The notes beneath the pieces were generated by a model. The model was not told the DNA's origin. It did not search any database and was given only the letters and a program-made list of their open reading frames with translations. From positions 51,828-115,827 of the forward strand of contig KB311498.1 in assembly GCA_000328365.1 (NCBI GenBank): a stretch of DNA of 64,000 bases, given 5' to 3'. Shown here in pieces: positions 11,012 to 27,100 of this stretch (its first letter is position 1; each line of letters opens with the position of its first letter). The position numbers and the translations under genes were made by a program. This DNA is from Capitella teleta (taxonomy: Eukaryota; Annelida; Polychaeta; Capitellidae).

Positions 11012-12411
11012 CAGGGAGTTTCAAAAGTATATTTACAAGTAAATGGGGGTTTTCAACCTTGCGTAAAGTGTTACAAATGGGCTCTTTTCAACTGCGCAAT
11101 GTACCCCAATATAATTATCATTTATGGTACAGTAGCCTCTACAGTTAACAGGATTTTTGTGTGGCTAGCGAGATGCTCATTATCATATTTTAACATTTTT
11201 AAATGATGTTCAATTTGATTAAATTATCTGTATTCACTATTATTTTGAAGGAGAAAAGTGTGGATGTTTTGTGAGTATCATAAGTTACGAAATTACACAT
11301 TTATTCTTTTCTTATCAGTCGTAACACAAACAGATATGACTAGCGTTGCGGCAAACAATTACGGCACAGCTAAATATCTTGTGTGAGAGTCCGGATCATT
11401 CCATAGTATACAAAATACTATGGCAAAGCATTGTTTACATTGTAATAAATATTAATACATGATACATGCACGTATTGGTCACATTAGCATACAATGCAAG
11501 ATTGCTTGCATAAACAAATAGTTTTACACCATAGGCTCCTATGAGCTTGCAGAGGGCAGTTTACATGATCACATTAATGCGAAGACCCTCTGTGGTAAAT
11601 AACTCCTGTGGCTTCTATTCTTCTCATGAAAGGATTTGTGGATATTTACTAAATACTTATATAGAGTATCACAGAAAGGGTTTCATTTAAAGTTGCAGAT
11701 TTAGTAATAGTGCCATTGTGCAGGCCTGTTTGTCTGCAGCCTCTGCTTCTCTGAGCCGAAATAAACGGTCTTCATCGTTTTAAACGGTGTTTAAATATAT
11801 ACATATTTTTGTATATCCTTTTTTTTTTTTTTTTTTTTTTTTCCACGGTAGCGTTTGATTATTATATGCAATCAATAGATACTTGTCTGGGTCACATTTG
11901 TTAACCATCGACTGATCACATAAAACAATATTCATCGAAAATTGCATCGAAGACTCCCATGGTCATGCAAAGGAGATAATTTATCATTGAAACGAGAAGA
12001 CCCTCTGTAACACATAACACTTTCATGTTGTTCTTCTTTTATCGCGTTCTAAACCTATAGAATTAAGAGAATATGTATGGCAGTTGATTTTAAAGATTTG
12101 TTTTGATTTGAAGTGGTGGATCTGGGGATGACACCTTGTGTGTACGTATGTTTGTTCGCGGCCTCTGATGCTCCGAGCCGAACGACGAATGCGCGCTTTG
12201 AGGCAGCGTCGTTAATGCAACATTTCTGGAATGTTTGCTATAAAATGACTCAGTAAAAGGCCTGATATATTTGATAAAAGACTACTGCAACTATAAATGA
12301 TAATTATATTGGGGTACAAATCGCGGTTATAGAGAAAAGAACATTTGTGTAACAATATACTCAAGATTGAAAAATCCCCATTAGTTTTATATATACTTTT
12401 GAAACACCCTG
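11012..12411. mobile_element. Non-autonomous Tc1/mariner-like DNA transposon
   Basis: The left end begins CAGGGAGTTTCAAAAGTAT and the right end is the reverse complement of CAGGGTGTTTCAAAAGTAT. Both ends are flanked by TA, as expected for a TA target duplication. The terminal inverted repeats are diverged and run about 130-150 bp; both contain GTACCCCAATATAATTATCA. The interior has no transposase frame. It does contain a tandem duplication with an offset of about 415-422 bp, seen as GAAGACCCTCTGT at 11581 and 11996 and GAGCCGAA at 11753 and 12175. The element is about 1.4 kb. Superfamily is inferred from TA and the CAGGGTGTTTC end. Confidence 0.75.
11819..11842. repeat. Poly-T run inside the transposon
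   Basis: A homopolymer run of just over 20 T within the inverted-repeat element. Confidence 0.85.
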
Positions 12412-12413
12412 TA

Positions 12414-15400
12414 CAACAATTAAAGGTACTGCTGCGCAATCGAGAGGGCATATATTCGGCTTTGACGGATATCTACTGCTCAAAGCTTCGGCCTCGACCA
12501 CTGTAGGAGTACTAATATTGACGAGTTAATTAATTTGGCGAATTTGCCCAACCAAAAAAAATAAAATAAAAAATAAAATAAAAAATGCCAGAACAGAAGT
12601 ATAAGGATGACAGAAGCCATACAGATTTTTTAGCAGTATCCAAATTGTTTCAACTTTCAATCTTGAGATTCGCCAAAATTTGCCATTATTGGCCATTCCC
12701 TTTGGTCGGTTCGATTGTTGGTGCATCGGCCAATCGGGATTTGTATTCGGTTCCGGATTGCCATCATTCGGCCTGGATATAATTCACAATTATTCAATTA
12801 TTGGCATTAAAAAAAAATATGAAAATATTGTCTTCCTTCAGTGGAAATCACGGATATGTTAAAAGTGGAAACAGCGTTTCACTCAGCTGATAAAAAGAGT
12901 CCGTGCAATACAGTGGTTGCAGCTATTAGCATGTAGTGCAGATTCTGGGGAACCATCAATCCTGCTAACAATCCAGCAGACTGGACCGAGGCAGTCAGCT
13001 AGCTCCCACGGTTACCTTCGTAAATCCAACGAGAGGCCTAGGTAAATCAATAATGTAACCCACCAACCGACATGCTGAGGCTATATGTAATAAAATTTCT
13101 TTTTGTCAGTGGTTAAAAGTGGTTAAAAAACTGGGATCCGTTCTAACAAACCTCCTAATTATTCGCCCGAATTTGGGATTCGTCAGAGAAGGGTCCAGTT
13201 AGAAGTACTTAAAACCTGACCCTTTTTTTTCGGTAATTAACTCATTATGAACGCCAGCACTGAGGTCACGGATTTAAATCAATGAAGATTGGCGATCGTG
13301 AATGCAAGCTTCGTTGCCAGTGACATTTTCACTTCGGTTTCGCATTTTTCTCTCCATTGCCTCGTGATTTCCAGGTATCTGTTTCACCTGTGTCTCGTCA
13401 GTTTTTGACTCGTTTTCAGCAAACGTTCGTGACTTTATTTAATCCCGGAACATGTACACGTAGTAACATATAGAGAGACACGAAGAAAACAGAAATTGCT
13501 GGGTTTTCTTTCTTCTGCACCCTATACCAAAGTCTTCGTTTCTATTTTCATTTAGGACGGTTGGAGCAACTAGGAAGGAGCTCCTCAAAATCTCAAATTC
13601 TCATTTTGAATTCAGTATTTTAGCTGCAAAAAATGTTGGGACTAAAATAATGACCACAAAAAACCGGAAGGGGTGACTGTCGGTGACATGTAATTTAAGA
13701 TTCAATATAGGATATCCTACCAAGCCTCTAACTCTAATCCTGGATCAAATGAAAACGAGAATCTCAAGAAAGGAGTCGATCGCACTAAGTCAGCCTGCAT
13801 ATTGAGAAGCCATAAATCGAGAAAATCCTTTTAACGTTAAAAGTCAATAATTATCGAAAAACGAAGAACAGAAAACTCACAGAACAATTTTATCATTGAA
13901 ACCACAATTATAGATGACTCGCCGAACAAAGCGAGTAAGATTTCGCGAGGCCACTGTGGCGGCACTTCTTATTAATAAAAACCATAAAGACATCTGATTC
14001 CTGGCGAAATACGAGGTGTACACAATGATGGTCGTTAAGCTAACGAGAGGTGTGTAAGCGTGTGTTGCTTTACCTGCGTGATGTCATAACAGTTGCCCCC
14101 GCCCCCATCACTGTCATCACATGATATCAGCCAAAATTATGTAATAGCAATCGCGACGCTAACAACTGATCAATCAGGTGTTATTATATGTGACATCACA
14201 ATTGCAGGTCGATATTACATGTAATTGTAGGTCAGTTTTGGACGCACGATTAAAGGTTAACCAACCACAAAAAAAAAAAAAATCGAGAACAAACCAAGGA
14301 AATAGAATCAAAGTTCAATATACATGTTATGGGGCATAGATGAATGCCATCTTAATACACAATCACCTGATTTCATGGGGAATCCAATGTACTTTGCCAT
14401 GCACATCATGTTCAAAGTACCCTCAAAACGTAGCACACCAACTAAGCCTATTCGCCAGCGGTGATCTCGGATTGTATACCATATGTGCTGCATATGAGAA
14501 TATTCAGACGGTATTCTGTCTACCCATGTATATACGCTCTAGATTCACATGGACTGAGTGGGTATTCGTGTGTCTACTGAACCTTGATACATTGTATATT
14601 TGTATTCTATTGGAAGATATCGATCCCTACATGCATTTGGGTGCGGCTCCTGCAAGATTAACCCGATTTGTACGATTGGCCATTCTAAGCCTCTAACCAT
14701 CCCCCTTCTTACTCCCAAAGGGCATGCTGATTTACATACTTTAATTGTTCCTAATATAATAATATTACACATCGGGATCTGCTTAATAAATGAACTTAAC
14801 TTATTTAGACTTAAGAGAGGTTACAATGACGATGAAATTGCTATATATTATGAGCAATATCAATGTTGAACTGCTGCAGGCAGAAGAGGAATGGTGTTAC
14901 TCAACAGAGGTGAGGAGTCTTCATTATTACATGATTGGTGTGGCCCCTTCATAACGGAGCGATAGGTTTGTGCAGTATACATGTATAGCTATGCTTGTAA
15001 TCATATCAGCCTGTACGGTAGCGGTTCATCGGCTGATATCGTACTGGAAGTTCGGAACACATCATCCATTATTATAATTATAGCATCCAATTTATCAATT
15101 AGATGCTATAATTATAAGAAATGAATTCCGGAGGCTGATGTGCCGGTCATCATCCAGGTGTGTAGCTAAAAATAGGGAGGATGCAAATTATATAATATAA
15201 TTATTTCAAATTCAGTCAGCGCCAGTAATATTACAAGGTACACGAGTATATAGACGCCCGAGGGATGATAAGCATGCACGCGGAAGCTTTACCTATGAAG
15301 AGATAGAGAAGACGCTACCCTAATTCACCTGTTGGCTTATGAAGCAGGTGCGATCGCTTCTCCTCTGTGCACTTTTACATGAGCCTGTTATGCAACGCTG

Positions 15401-16780
15401 ACGGCTCGCGACGCAACTCGTGCAAATACGGAGTTTAATCTCTTAGAGAAAAAGTAAATCATCGAAAGCCAGGTACAACAGCATCGCTGGTTGTTGATAC
15501 CATGTGGTGTGATTCCGGGGGCAAAGATGAATTCTGTTGCATTTTGCAGCCTCACATGTACGACGACTGAAAGCGGAAAGCATGCTGCTTTGTGAAATAA
15601 ACCATGCCAAATGTGAGGATGATCCACGGAAAGGGTGGTATTGCCAACAGGTGACGATATCCCATAGAAATGTGGTTCCACGTTGCAGACAAAGGCGTTA
15701 CACAAACAGATACCAAATAACAACTGCTAGATCAACGAAGAGATATAGCTCACCGATATCTCAACAAAAGAACACAAAAGACAAAGGTCCGTGTCATGCA
15801 ATCTCCCGTCTACATGTATGTGTTGTGCGTATTGGGTGAGAGATCTGGTTTTACCTCTGCTTTCGACGAGAGGCTGTGGCATGGGAGTTTATCCATTGGA
15901 CAGAACATCGTACCAACCAGTCAGTATATGACGATGAGAATAAGGTATTTATGCACGTATAGCTCCAAAAATATGTTCAGCAGTGCTGTTAAAAACGGGA
16001 TGGGGTCGATAGGCAGAATACTCACAGGTCCGAATGAAATCCTTTATATACTAGGTACAAGAATAAATCCGTAAACGTATCCATTGTGAAATCGGACTTG
16101 TCAGTCGATTCTGTTTAAAGGGTTTAAAGAAATGAACAAATGAATTAAACAACAACTGAAGTAAAATCTCAGACCAAAGGAAAAATATATTCATACCAAT
16201 TTTAAAAGCGGGTATTGGTCAGCTGATTTGTACCCATTGTCCATTGGGAAATTCGGGGGGATTTGGAGAAGACTACTGCAAGAACCGAGGCGCCGCACGT
16301 TACAAAGCACGTGCGGTTTGCTGCCGTGACCTGTCTTGGGGTACGTGTCGGTTGCATCGTTGACAGGTGCCTAATTATATATGATTATGTAAGCAGGAAC
16401 GGTGTCGGGTACTCCATTAAAAGTCATTTAAACATTTTGATTAAAAACAGCAAGAGAATGTTATAGAACTCAAATAACATCTTGATAGTCAATATTTTAC
16501 ATTTAACATTACCCAAGTTTCATACAGAAGAAATTCACGAGTTGGTGAATCAGCCGCTCATTCAACAGGTAGCAGCAATGTGCATTCATCAATGCTCACT
16601 GAGGAGCCAATCCTTACTAGCTGAGGCAATCCTGACCGCCGGCTCTTCATCAGAACTTGTGCAACACACACTTAGCGAGGCGACGGCTCATCCGGGATCA
16701 TGCATTGTACGTACCCTGGTCGGATTAGTTCAGACAACAGCTCAAAGCTAAAACACAGATCGGCTTTACAACATAAAGGA
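12414..16780. other. Non-coding intergenic DNA
   Basis: No convincing exon was found. Open frames at 14.3-14.9, 15.4-16.1 and 16.5-16.75 kb were read and show no known domain and no consistent splice partners. The stretch contains a perfect 16-bp stem-loop at 15072-15117. Confidence 0.55.
15072..15117. repeat. Perfect 16-bp AT-rich hairpin
   Basis: TTATAATTATAGCATC (15072-15087) and its exact reverse complement (15102-15117), with a 14-nt spacer. It may be a small hairpin or foldback element; no other features were recognised. Confidence 0.6.
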
Positions 16781-16788
16781 ACTCGTTA

Positions 16789-18010
<1,222 letters not shown>

Positions 18011-18014
18011 GTCT

Positions 18015-18020
18015 TTTATT
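18015..18020 (-). terminator. SPG11 poly(A) signal
   Basis: AATAAA on the minus strand, about 115 bp past the SPG11 stop codon. Confidence 0.6.
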
Positions 18021-18135
18021 ATCGCATTATAATCTGACGGTAATTAATTATGAGGCACAAATTGGATGAGAAGAAAAAAAAAAAAAAAAAAGAAAGAAAG
18101 AAGAGAGAATTTTGGGAATTCAAAACAATTATAAA

Positions 18136-21100
18136 TCAGTTATCATTGAGGACGTTGTGATCTCTGAGGTAGGCCATAACGTCATCCTGACTGAAATCTT
18201 CATCAAAACCGAGAGATGAATTCAGCTGATATCGCTGTGCAATATCAGTGCAATGCGCTAAGATCTTCTTCATGGCGGCTGTTGCTGTCTTAGGTTTTGA
18301 ACTGCTATCTGCCTGGAATCTGAAGAAAAAGAAAAATGTTATTCCAATTATGCGATGGACTCAAATTAAAAAAATTTGTATCCACATTGGAAGGAATGAG
18401 GACTTTTGCATGATGATGGAGCACAATGGTATGCAACAGAAACACAGGAATCAACTGAAAAGCACCCCCTGCCATAGTTATGAGAGAGAGAAAAGCATCC
18501 TTGACTCTCCTAATTAGTTGGACGTAAACAATGATCCTGCAAATAGGAGAGGTTCCTGCTGAGCGCTGATTGGCTGAATGCTAATAATGGAGGAGGCAGG
18601 AGAGATCTAATTAGGCTAAATTAGGCTTCATGGCCACGCCGGCACAGTTGGTGCCAGGTAAGCATATGGTTTTCTCATTCTTCATTGCTTTTGTTAAATG
18701 ATTAATTCAGAATTTTATGCTGGAATCCTTGTTGTCCTGTGAATCAACGTTTTCGTTACATTGGGAAACAACAGTAGGCACATAGGTAATAATATAGATC
18801 AATTCATTTGCTTCACTGAGCTGATACATTTGGCATGCTGGGAACACGACATTGGTTGAGTTTCAATCAAGTTCATATTGCTTAATCCTCTAAACCAGAA
18901 GAGATGAAAGTTGCAGTTGAACTTGGCCAGTCCTGCATGGTTGAATCAACTTGAATGTGTCGGGTGAAAACTGGGATAAGTTATATGCCAGCAGATCAAG
19001 CGAGGGAGTTTTAATTTCAAAATGAAAACCTATTTGTGACCCTCCATGGCAAAATCAGTCTAAAATCGCAAAATAAAATTTCTGACCTTATGGTATAGTC
19101 ATAAAGAGCTGCGAATTACCTTAATTATTATGATGCAAAATAAATACATCTTCTATTTAAGAAGTTATGAGCATTTAAAACAGAATTTACTATTGGAACT
19201 TAGAATTTGCCGGAACCCAGAACGAGAGTCCAATTGAAAAAAAAAAAAAAAAAAAAAATACTAATAATATTTAAATAATAAGAATTAAAAATAGGAGGAA
19301 GCATAACAGTCATTACTATTATTATTATTATTATTATTAGTCATTACTATGGCCCTGAACGCCTGTCATCAAGTTCAAATGCATGGTGCCATTGGTGGTC
19401 TCATAACTCAATTGACTGAAGCAGCAACAAGGAGTAATTAACAAGGATATTTTTCACTGATGCATCTTCTATTGATGGCGGTCACTCCATCACTGATACT
19501 TACTGATTGTAATAAACTGAAGACTTTAGTGCGAATTAAGGGTTGTCTGTGAATGGGCTACGATATTTGGCTATTCACGATGGTTAAGCAGATGAGATGA
19601 TGTAAACTGCAATTGGATTTCATTTCGAATTATTGATGCAATAAAACTGAACACTGTGCACTGAACAAGCACTTGCAGACAATGTATGCATCCCTAACTA
19701 TTATACCACTGATTGAAGCATTCTGCTTGGCTGACTTACTTGACGGCAATATCAGCAATGAGAGATGAGGTCAGATGACGGTGGTTGCAAAACTCTTGCA
19801 AATAGGTCAAGTTATTGTGACCTATGACCTGAGAATAGAGCGCCTCCGTCCACAGATTGTGCTGGCCATAACCCTCGCAAACGACCAATGCCTGAAAAGC
19901 AAAACATCGTAAAAAACTGCAAATCACGCTAAAACCAAAAAACCTACTTCTGTCATTTTTGGATGCTTCTCTAAGAAACTCTGTAGAGATGCGCAATCAA
20001 GTCCGATTATTTTAGTCTTCGTCGGTAGCAACTGAAGCTGCAGAGCGACCATCTTCGCCTGTTTTGAACACTGTTGAGCATGACGCAAACACGATTCCTG
20101 GGAAATGGACAGATCAGAAGGGGTTGGGGAAGTCATTTGGTGAACGTACTCTAGCATAGCTCTCGGCCGCGTCGTTCAAGGCGTCCAAGGCCATCTGCAG
20201 TGTCTGCTGCGTGGCGGGCTTATTGTCTGGAAAGAGTAAAGTTAAAGCAACTTTATATTTACAACAACTTTCGTTCTGCACCACAAGTTTATTAACACAT
20301 GTAAACAAGTTGACTTCTGGTTTAATAAACTTCCGATAGTCGATGGTATCGCAATTATTACCGAATGATCGATCCGAAGCCACACTGCGTAGTGCACGAT
20401 GAGCATCTTCGCAAAGCAACGAAGCGATTTCCCGGAATCTGGTGAATCTGAACGAAACCACTTTCTGGAGATCTCTGTCGTCCTGGTGATAGCGGTTGAG
20501 GTAATCCATGACGGCCACACGCAGTTGATTGTCCTGTAACGAGGAAGTCAAATGTTGATTCGTTTGTCGTCTTTTGATGTGAACACTGACCCGTGCAATG
20601 CCTTTCATGAAGAGCGATTCAAACTGGTGGTTCTCTTTCAGTAGTTCAAATATGTAGGTCATTTCAGTGTACCGAGCGACCCCTGTCAGAAGGTGAACCT
20701 AACGAAATACAGATTTAAGAAGGTATAATGTTTTTTTATAGTTAGTGAAATAAAAAATTCAATATTTCAATGAAGTATATAGGGAAAAAGATGGCGGATT
20801 GTGCTACCATAAGATTGAACTCCTTGGCTTGGCACAGTGCCATGGTGACAGCACGTGCCGTGTGCAGGAGCGATGAGATTCCTTCCATGTGGCAGGCCAG
20901 AGTGAAGCAGTCATGAGCGTAGATCAACAACTCAACTTCGATCATCATCACTGAACGGAATAAGGCAATTAGAAGGAATCAAGGCATTGAATTATTGGTA
21001 ATAAGAATAATAGACTGAAAGGGTTGTTTTGGAGAATTTTGCAACTCAAATGAGAGAAAGAGTGAAAATTAAGAGACGCACACACAAATTTGGTAAAGTG

Positions 21101-24100
21101 TTACCATGGCAACAGATGAAAGGAAATGAGAGAATAAATAAAATAAATATAAAGCATACAAGCTGTATGTACTGCATGAGTAATGCACTACACTTCAAGG
21201 CTAAAAAAAAAAACTATTCATCTACATACATAAATGTAATTAAATCTTTTGAGCTATATTTCATATTATTTTGTGAAAGAGAAAACAAAGAGAGGACAAA
21301 AAGCAGAATAAGTTGAGAATAAAAGCAGAATATGTTGAGAATTAACTAACAGCAAGCAGGTTAGTAAAACAAACAACATCCAATTTCCACCCACCCTTTG
21401 AGAGGACATCATGAATTCCAATATCTCCTGATTATCAAGCAATTAAATATCATTAGTAAAACCTTAAATTATCAATTAATAATTAATAAATCCAGAATTA
21501 TTACTCCGGGAAATCTGAAAAAATAACAAGAGAATAAAAACCAAAGAACCAAGAACTGACTCTGCTTTGTGATTTCAGCGTTGACGGAGTGCAGAGAGAC
21601 AACCATGTCGAGCAGGCGTTGACCCATGACAGCAGGGTCCTGGCACAGTTGGATCAGTTCGGTCATGCATGACGAGGTTCGGTTTTCAGAGACGGTGCGA
21701 TTTGCGTCAAAACCGCCCTTCAAAATCATCGTGTCTGGTGGTTCAACTGGAAGGAGAATAAAGAGTTCAATCTCATCTCTAAGCAGAGATAGCAGAAATC
21801 ATTCATTATTAGAACCATTGAAATCCGGCTAGCATCAGCTAATTTACTTAGGATTGAACTTTGAACTCTGACCTGATGATGAGAGACCGGAGAGGATTTT
21901 CAACTCGCGAAGCACAACATCCGAGAAGAATCCAGAAACCTGAGAGGAAAATAATAAATGAAATTCAATCAAACAAACAAACAAGAAAAACAAAAACAAC
22001 TCACTTGCTCATCGGAAACTCCAGAGTGCAGAATGAAGGATTTGGCTAATACGAAACGCTGTTTCACGTCACTGCACAGAAGATCATGAAGCATGGTGAA
22101 CGTCTCGGTCTCAAGGACCCAGTCGAAGGTGTGCAGCAACGTCTGATGCACAGGAGGCAAAGATCGATGAATGCATTGAAGGTTAAGGACTCACCACGCA
22201 GATTTGGTAAGCGGTGATGATCAACTGGATCGCCCTTTCCCCCGCAGAGCAGTGCTGACCCAAGGCGCGGATCGTGCACAGTTTGATCTCATTGACCTCC
22301 TCCCATTCCGTGTCTATCGCCATCTGCGCCTGGCTGCTGATGCTCAACTGACTCGGTTTCCGTGGCAACGACACTAAGGTCGTTGAACTGATTCGTCTTA
22401 ATTTACGAACTGAAGGGGTCGAGGTCAAGAGTTGTTTCAAATGGGGCTCAAGTCCCTCGGGTTGCAGGAGGCCACGGGCCATCAGGACGCACGACTGGAG
22501 GAATATCGGGCTGGATTAGATGAAGAGTTCAATCGGTGCGTACTCACTGTTATGATATCCAGGTCCCGGTTGTCGTACTTGAAGTGCGATACGACTTCCC
22601 GAGCCGTGGAGATTTGTCCGCAGTTGAGGAGATCTTCGATGAGAATGTCCAGGGTCTTGCTTTCCTCTTCGCTGAGAGACGCAGCTTTGACTGCAGCCAT
22701 GTTACGAGTATTCACAATCGACAATAAATTGTTTTTATCTATCGTCCATTTTGATTTGATTTTCCAAGAATTCTGTGGATTTGTTTTGAACAAAATTCAA
22801 AAATGAATAATCACTTAAAACTACCAACCTGTGATTTTGCCTGAATACAGTGTTGAATCTTACTCCTCCACAATTCACAGAAAATGAAATGCCGTTGGTG
22901 CGAGTGTTGTTCCTCGTTGAGCCAATCCAACGCCAGTTGCAAGATGTGCGACCGCTCAGAGGCTTCAGTGGTCAGCGCAGCATGCTCCTGAATAAATCAC
23001 AAATGTCATTCACAAAAAGCACATTTCTATGTCCTCACCTGGAAGAAAGAGGCAGCATTGAGTGCTGCCATCTGGTGACGCAACATGCAGTCATGGCAGT
23101 GCTTCCAGAACTGCTCTCGCATTTCAATCGTACTCCAAGAACGGCTTCCTTTCAGGAGATTCAGCTCATTTTGCAGCTAATCCACGTAAAACAAAACAAA
23201 AACACAGCGTAATAAATAAAAGTGTTAAAACAAAATATAAAACAAACCTCATGTATAGTGACTGAGTCAACATCTTGGTTCGTCAGAGTGGAGAAAACTC
23301 TTGCTTCCTGATAGGCGGATAGCTTCTCCAGGTGTACAAGCACATCTTGGCATGCAGCCAAGAACTCCGGGATGCTTTGGTCACCACCAAGAATGAGGGA
23401 GTTCAGAGGAACCTCCAAGTGACCAGCGATGCAGTGGATCTTATGCAACAGTTCAATGTCAATGACTGTTGGAAAATTATGATTATTACATAAGAAATGA
23501 AGTCAGATAATAGAATTACCTCTGGATAACAATGGACGCATGATTTTACACTTATCCAGATACTGCAGGAATTTCCTCACTTTGATTCGACATTTTTCAG
23601 TTTTAAAGAAATGTGTGATCACGAAGCTTGCGATTGATTCGATGACTGCTTTTGTAGATAGCTGAGAAAATTCTGAATTCTGTTCCAGCTGAGGGGTTTA
23701 AGAACAACCAAATAGATACAAATCAGATACAATATCTCAATAATTGATCTCCTCAAACCTTCTGATAATCTTCTTGAAATTTAGCTAAACATTTGTTGAT
23801 TTCATCCGGATTTTCAAACCGCTCAACGCTCTCATTAAACCTCAGAAAACTAGCCAAACATTCATCCTAAAATTAGCAAAATATAGCGGATAAAAATTTA
23901 GTCCCCATCACACACACCTCAGGTTGCATCATTTTTATTCCACGAAGCAGAATCTGACATAAATCCTTCTGGATCAGGATTTCCATCAGATCCAGAACTG
24001 ATTCCAAACTCCAGATTTTCGATTCCAGAGGAGAGAATTTCTCAGTGAATATGGCGAGGACTTGAGGAGTACTTGACACGACCAGCCAGGTGCTGAGGCA

Positions 24101-27100
24101 GGTCAGCGATTGTGAATTCTCGTAACCCTGAGCGATGACTGCTAACTCTGGATAGGAACAGCGGTAAGCAGCTGCACAGAGACATCGCCACGGCAACGGT
24201 TGATCTTCACAGAAGAGGATGATTTCAAAGAATGTCGATTTGGTTGAGAAATCATCCGGTAGCAAAACTGAAAAAAGTTACAAAATATTAATTTATAGAA
24301 ACTAAAAAATTCTCCAAAGGGAATGATCACCATTAGCGGATGAGGCAACTTCTCTTATCTCCTTGTCAGAATCATCATCAGAACTCGAGGATTCTATTAA
24401 AAAAATAATTAAAATTTCTGAAAATTAGAAAGAGACATGAAGCAGCACCTTGCTGTTTGGTTTGGTGCAGCCCAATTTTAGCATAGAGCTGAGCACGGAA
24501 ATCCCGTGACTCCCTGGGGTTGCTAGGGGCGTTGTCAGGGGTGGGGGACATGGAGAGGGAGCGCGTGTGATCCATGTGCACAATGTGATCCAGCAGATGC
24601 CGCAGATGTTCTCGCAGGTGGCAGCTGCTGAACCGCTCAATCAGTCCACGCAGCTGTGGAGAAGTAGTTAAGAATTGTGACAGAAATTGAGCGATGCAAA
24701 CTGACTTCATCGACTGAGTACTGCATCATCTGTGCATACGACACAAACATCAACCAATTATCAACTTTAGCGCATTCAGTGAGGAAGATGGTGCAGGGGC
24801 GAAGGTGGTGGCCCCTGGTGAACAGATAGGACAACATCCACAGCTGCGAGGCTTCATAACTTGTCCTTGAAAATTATTCAAAATTTTAATTGGGATTTTT
24901 TAAGGCCACGATGCATCACTCACGGTTTGATATTTTGTTTTGAGATGGTCCAATTGATTGCGCTCTGGAGTAGGGAAGCTATCTCACACTGTGTTTGATA
25001 ATGTTGCTGCATGCATCGTAGAAACATTGTGACTGCGTAGAAAAAAAACATTGTAGAATATGAAAAACGTTGATCGAAAATTGAAGTATTGAACTAACCA
25101 ATATGCTTCCTCAACAGCGTTTCAGAGTTCCGCCTCTTCTCAAGATTTCCACCAATCACGTTGCACGCATGCTGATGAGCCCAAAGCTGATTGGCCGACT
25201 GGAGATAGAGGCGTGACCAAGACGAATCACCGCCCATCATTTCAATGAACGCTACGCAAGATGAGGTAACAACAGGATTAAGAAAGTTCTTGATGGCCAG
25301 GACAGTTGCTCGGTCACATACATTCTGAATACTGTGAAATCCACACCAATGATTATTTAAAGCAATTAATGAATGAAATAATTAAACCTGTTGTGAGATA
25401 GCCGGTGGTTCCCCATGAGTAGCTGTTGGTGCAAGAAAGCGCACATGGCGTATGACGGTCTGCCTTGCTTCAGGAAATAGGTATGCGACAAACTCTGCTT
25501 GCATGCGTAGCTCTTAGCAAGAGACTCCGAGGCAAAATGTGGAATTTCCTTGGGTGCTTCTGTGGAGGGAAGAAGGTGAGAAATCAAGTGATGACTGCCA
25601 CTAACTCCCACCTTGTGTTGCAAGGGTGTTGGCGCGTTGCCAGCCAAACAAACGGCTCGGGTCGAACGGGCCGTTTCCTTGGAGGAGCTGATACACGGTG
25701 AGGTCCTGTTTCACGACACGGTCTTCATTTCGGCAAGCAATGGCTCTCTGAATGCGAGGATACTCCACGAGGGCGTCCAGCGAGGAAGGATCGCAGAATA
25801 TTTCCTCAAAATGAGACGGTGAGAAAGAAAGGAGGGCGAGAAGTCTGCGGATGTATTTGGAGTTGAGCATCGGTTTGAGGTCATCTTGCACCGAGAATCT
25901 TTCATTGCATAAGTGCTGGTGCAAAGCAACGCCAGCTTCAAACACACTGGTTGGGTCTGGAATTAACCAAAATATTGTCACAGTACTAAATACATTCTTC
26001 ATCGAGCAATTACCAGAGACTGAAGACGAGATCTGACGAATGTGGAGCAGCGCTTTGAACCAAGGACTGATGGAGGCAGGCAGCACGTCTTCAATGGCTG
26101 AATTGCTGAGTCTGATCAAGAGCAACAACTTTAATTGACAAATGATTCATGTGAATTTAACTCACCCTGAATTCAGGAGATAATAGTACAGCAATTCTGG
26201 GAGATTCTCTTTCTGGGTGAGCTCAATGACGTTGCGGTGAAACGCCGTTTGTCTGTCGTTTCCTGATTTCATTTGTGGTGAAAATGAAATGCACAAATGA
26301 CTCAATCGACGAAGCAGAAGTGGAAACGACGAGCTTTCAGTGGAAGTCCAAATGCCCCGGCTGAAATGGGAAATTATAAGTGGAGTAGCGACAACACAAA
26401 TTTCAGCCATTTTGTATGAATTTTTTCTTCTTCTCGTTTCTGACCTTGCTAAGAGGTCAAGAAGGTCGTCTTTGATGTGCAATGGACAGCGATCGAGCAT
26501 CAACAACATGTCGTCCATGATGGCTAAATTGTATGGCCATGGGACTGCAGAGTTTCCGCTCGGTTGCAGAGGGTACTGATGGTTGATCCACTCTTCCAAA
26601 CGAGCAACGTCTAAATGATCACATAGGTACCCCCAGATCACACTAGGGGTCAGCACTTGACTATAGGCTGCAGCTGGAAGTGGAAAATTCCAATTTTTTT
26701 ATATTTAATCTTCGTTTCCGTACCGTTTTTCTCTGATTGAAAGAGAACTTGATCTGCAATGACCCTGCTGCGTGTGTCCGCATCCCAATGTGCGACCCAG
26801 TTCAGCAGCACATCAGAATAAGCGGCCGTTTCTGAGTTGCTGACTTCCACCGGATATAGTTCCCCGCATTCATCGGTTATCGTTGATTTCGGAGCGGGCA
26901 TCAGAGCACAAAGGTCAACTGAATCTTCCCACTTCCTGTTGAGAAATATCGGATCGTAAATTTTGAATAAGGAGGATGTATGTTTCCCTTACTTGGAACG
27001 TGATTCTGTTCTTAATGATTTAGCCATTTCAAACGACGCACATGAGTAAACGGCTTCCAACTGCTGCAGGTAATCAACCATGGCCAATTCCTCGTTAGTT

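Noticed and set aside
12930-13020. NPADW-like peptide word (NPANNPADWTEAV) reminiscent of BEL/Pao-type retroelement proteins
   Set aside because: Only about a dozen residues with nothing recognisable around it; too short to call an element.
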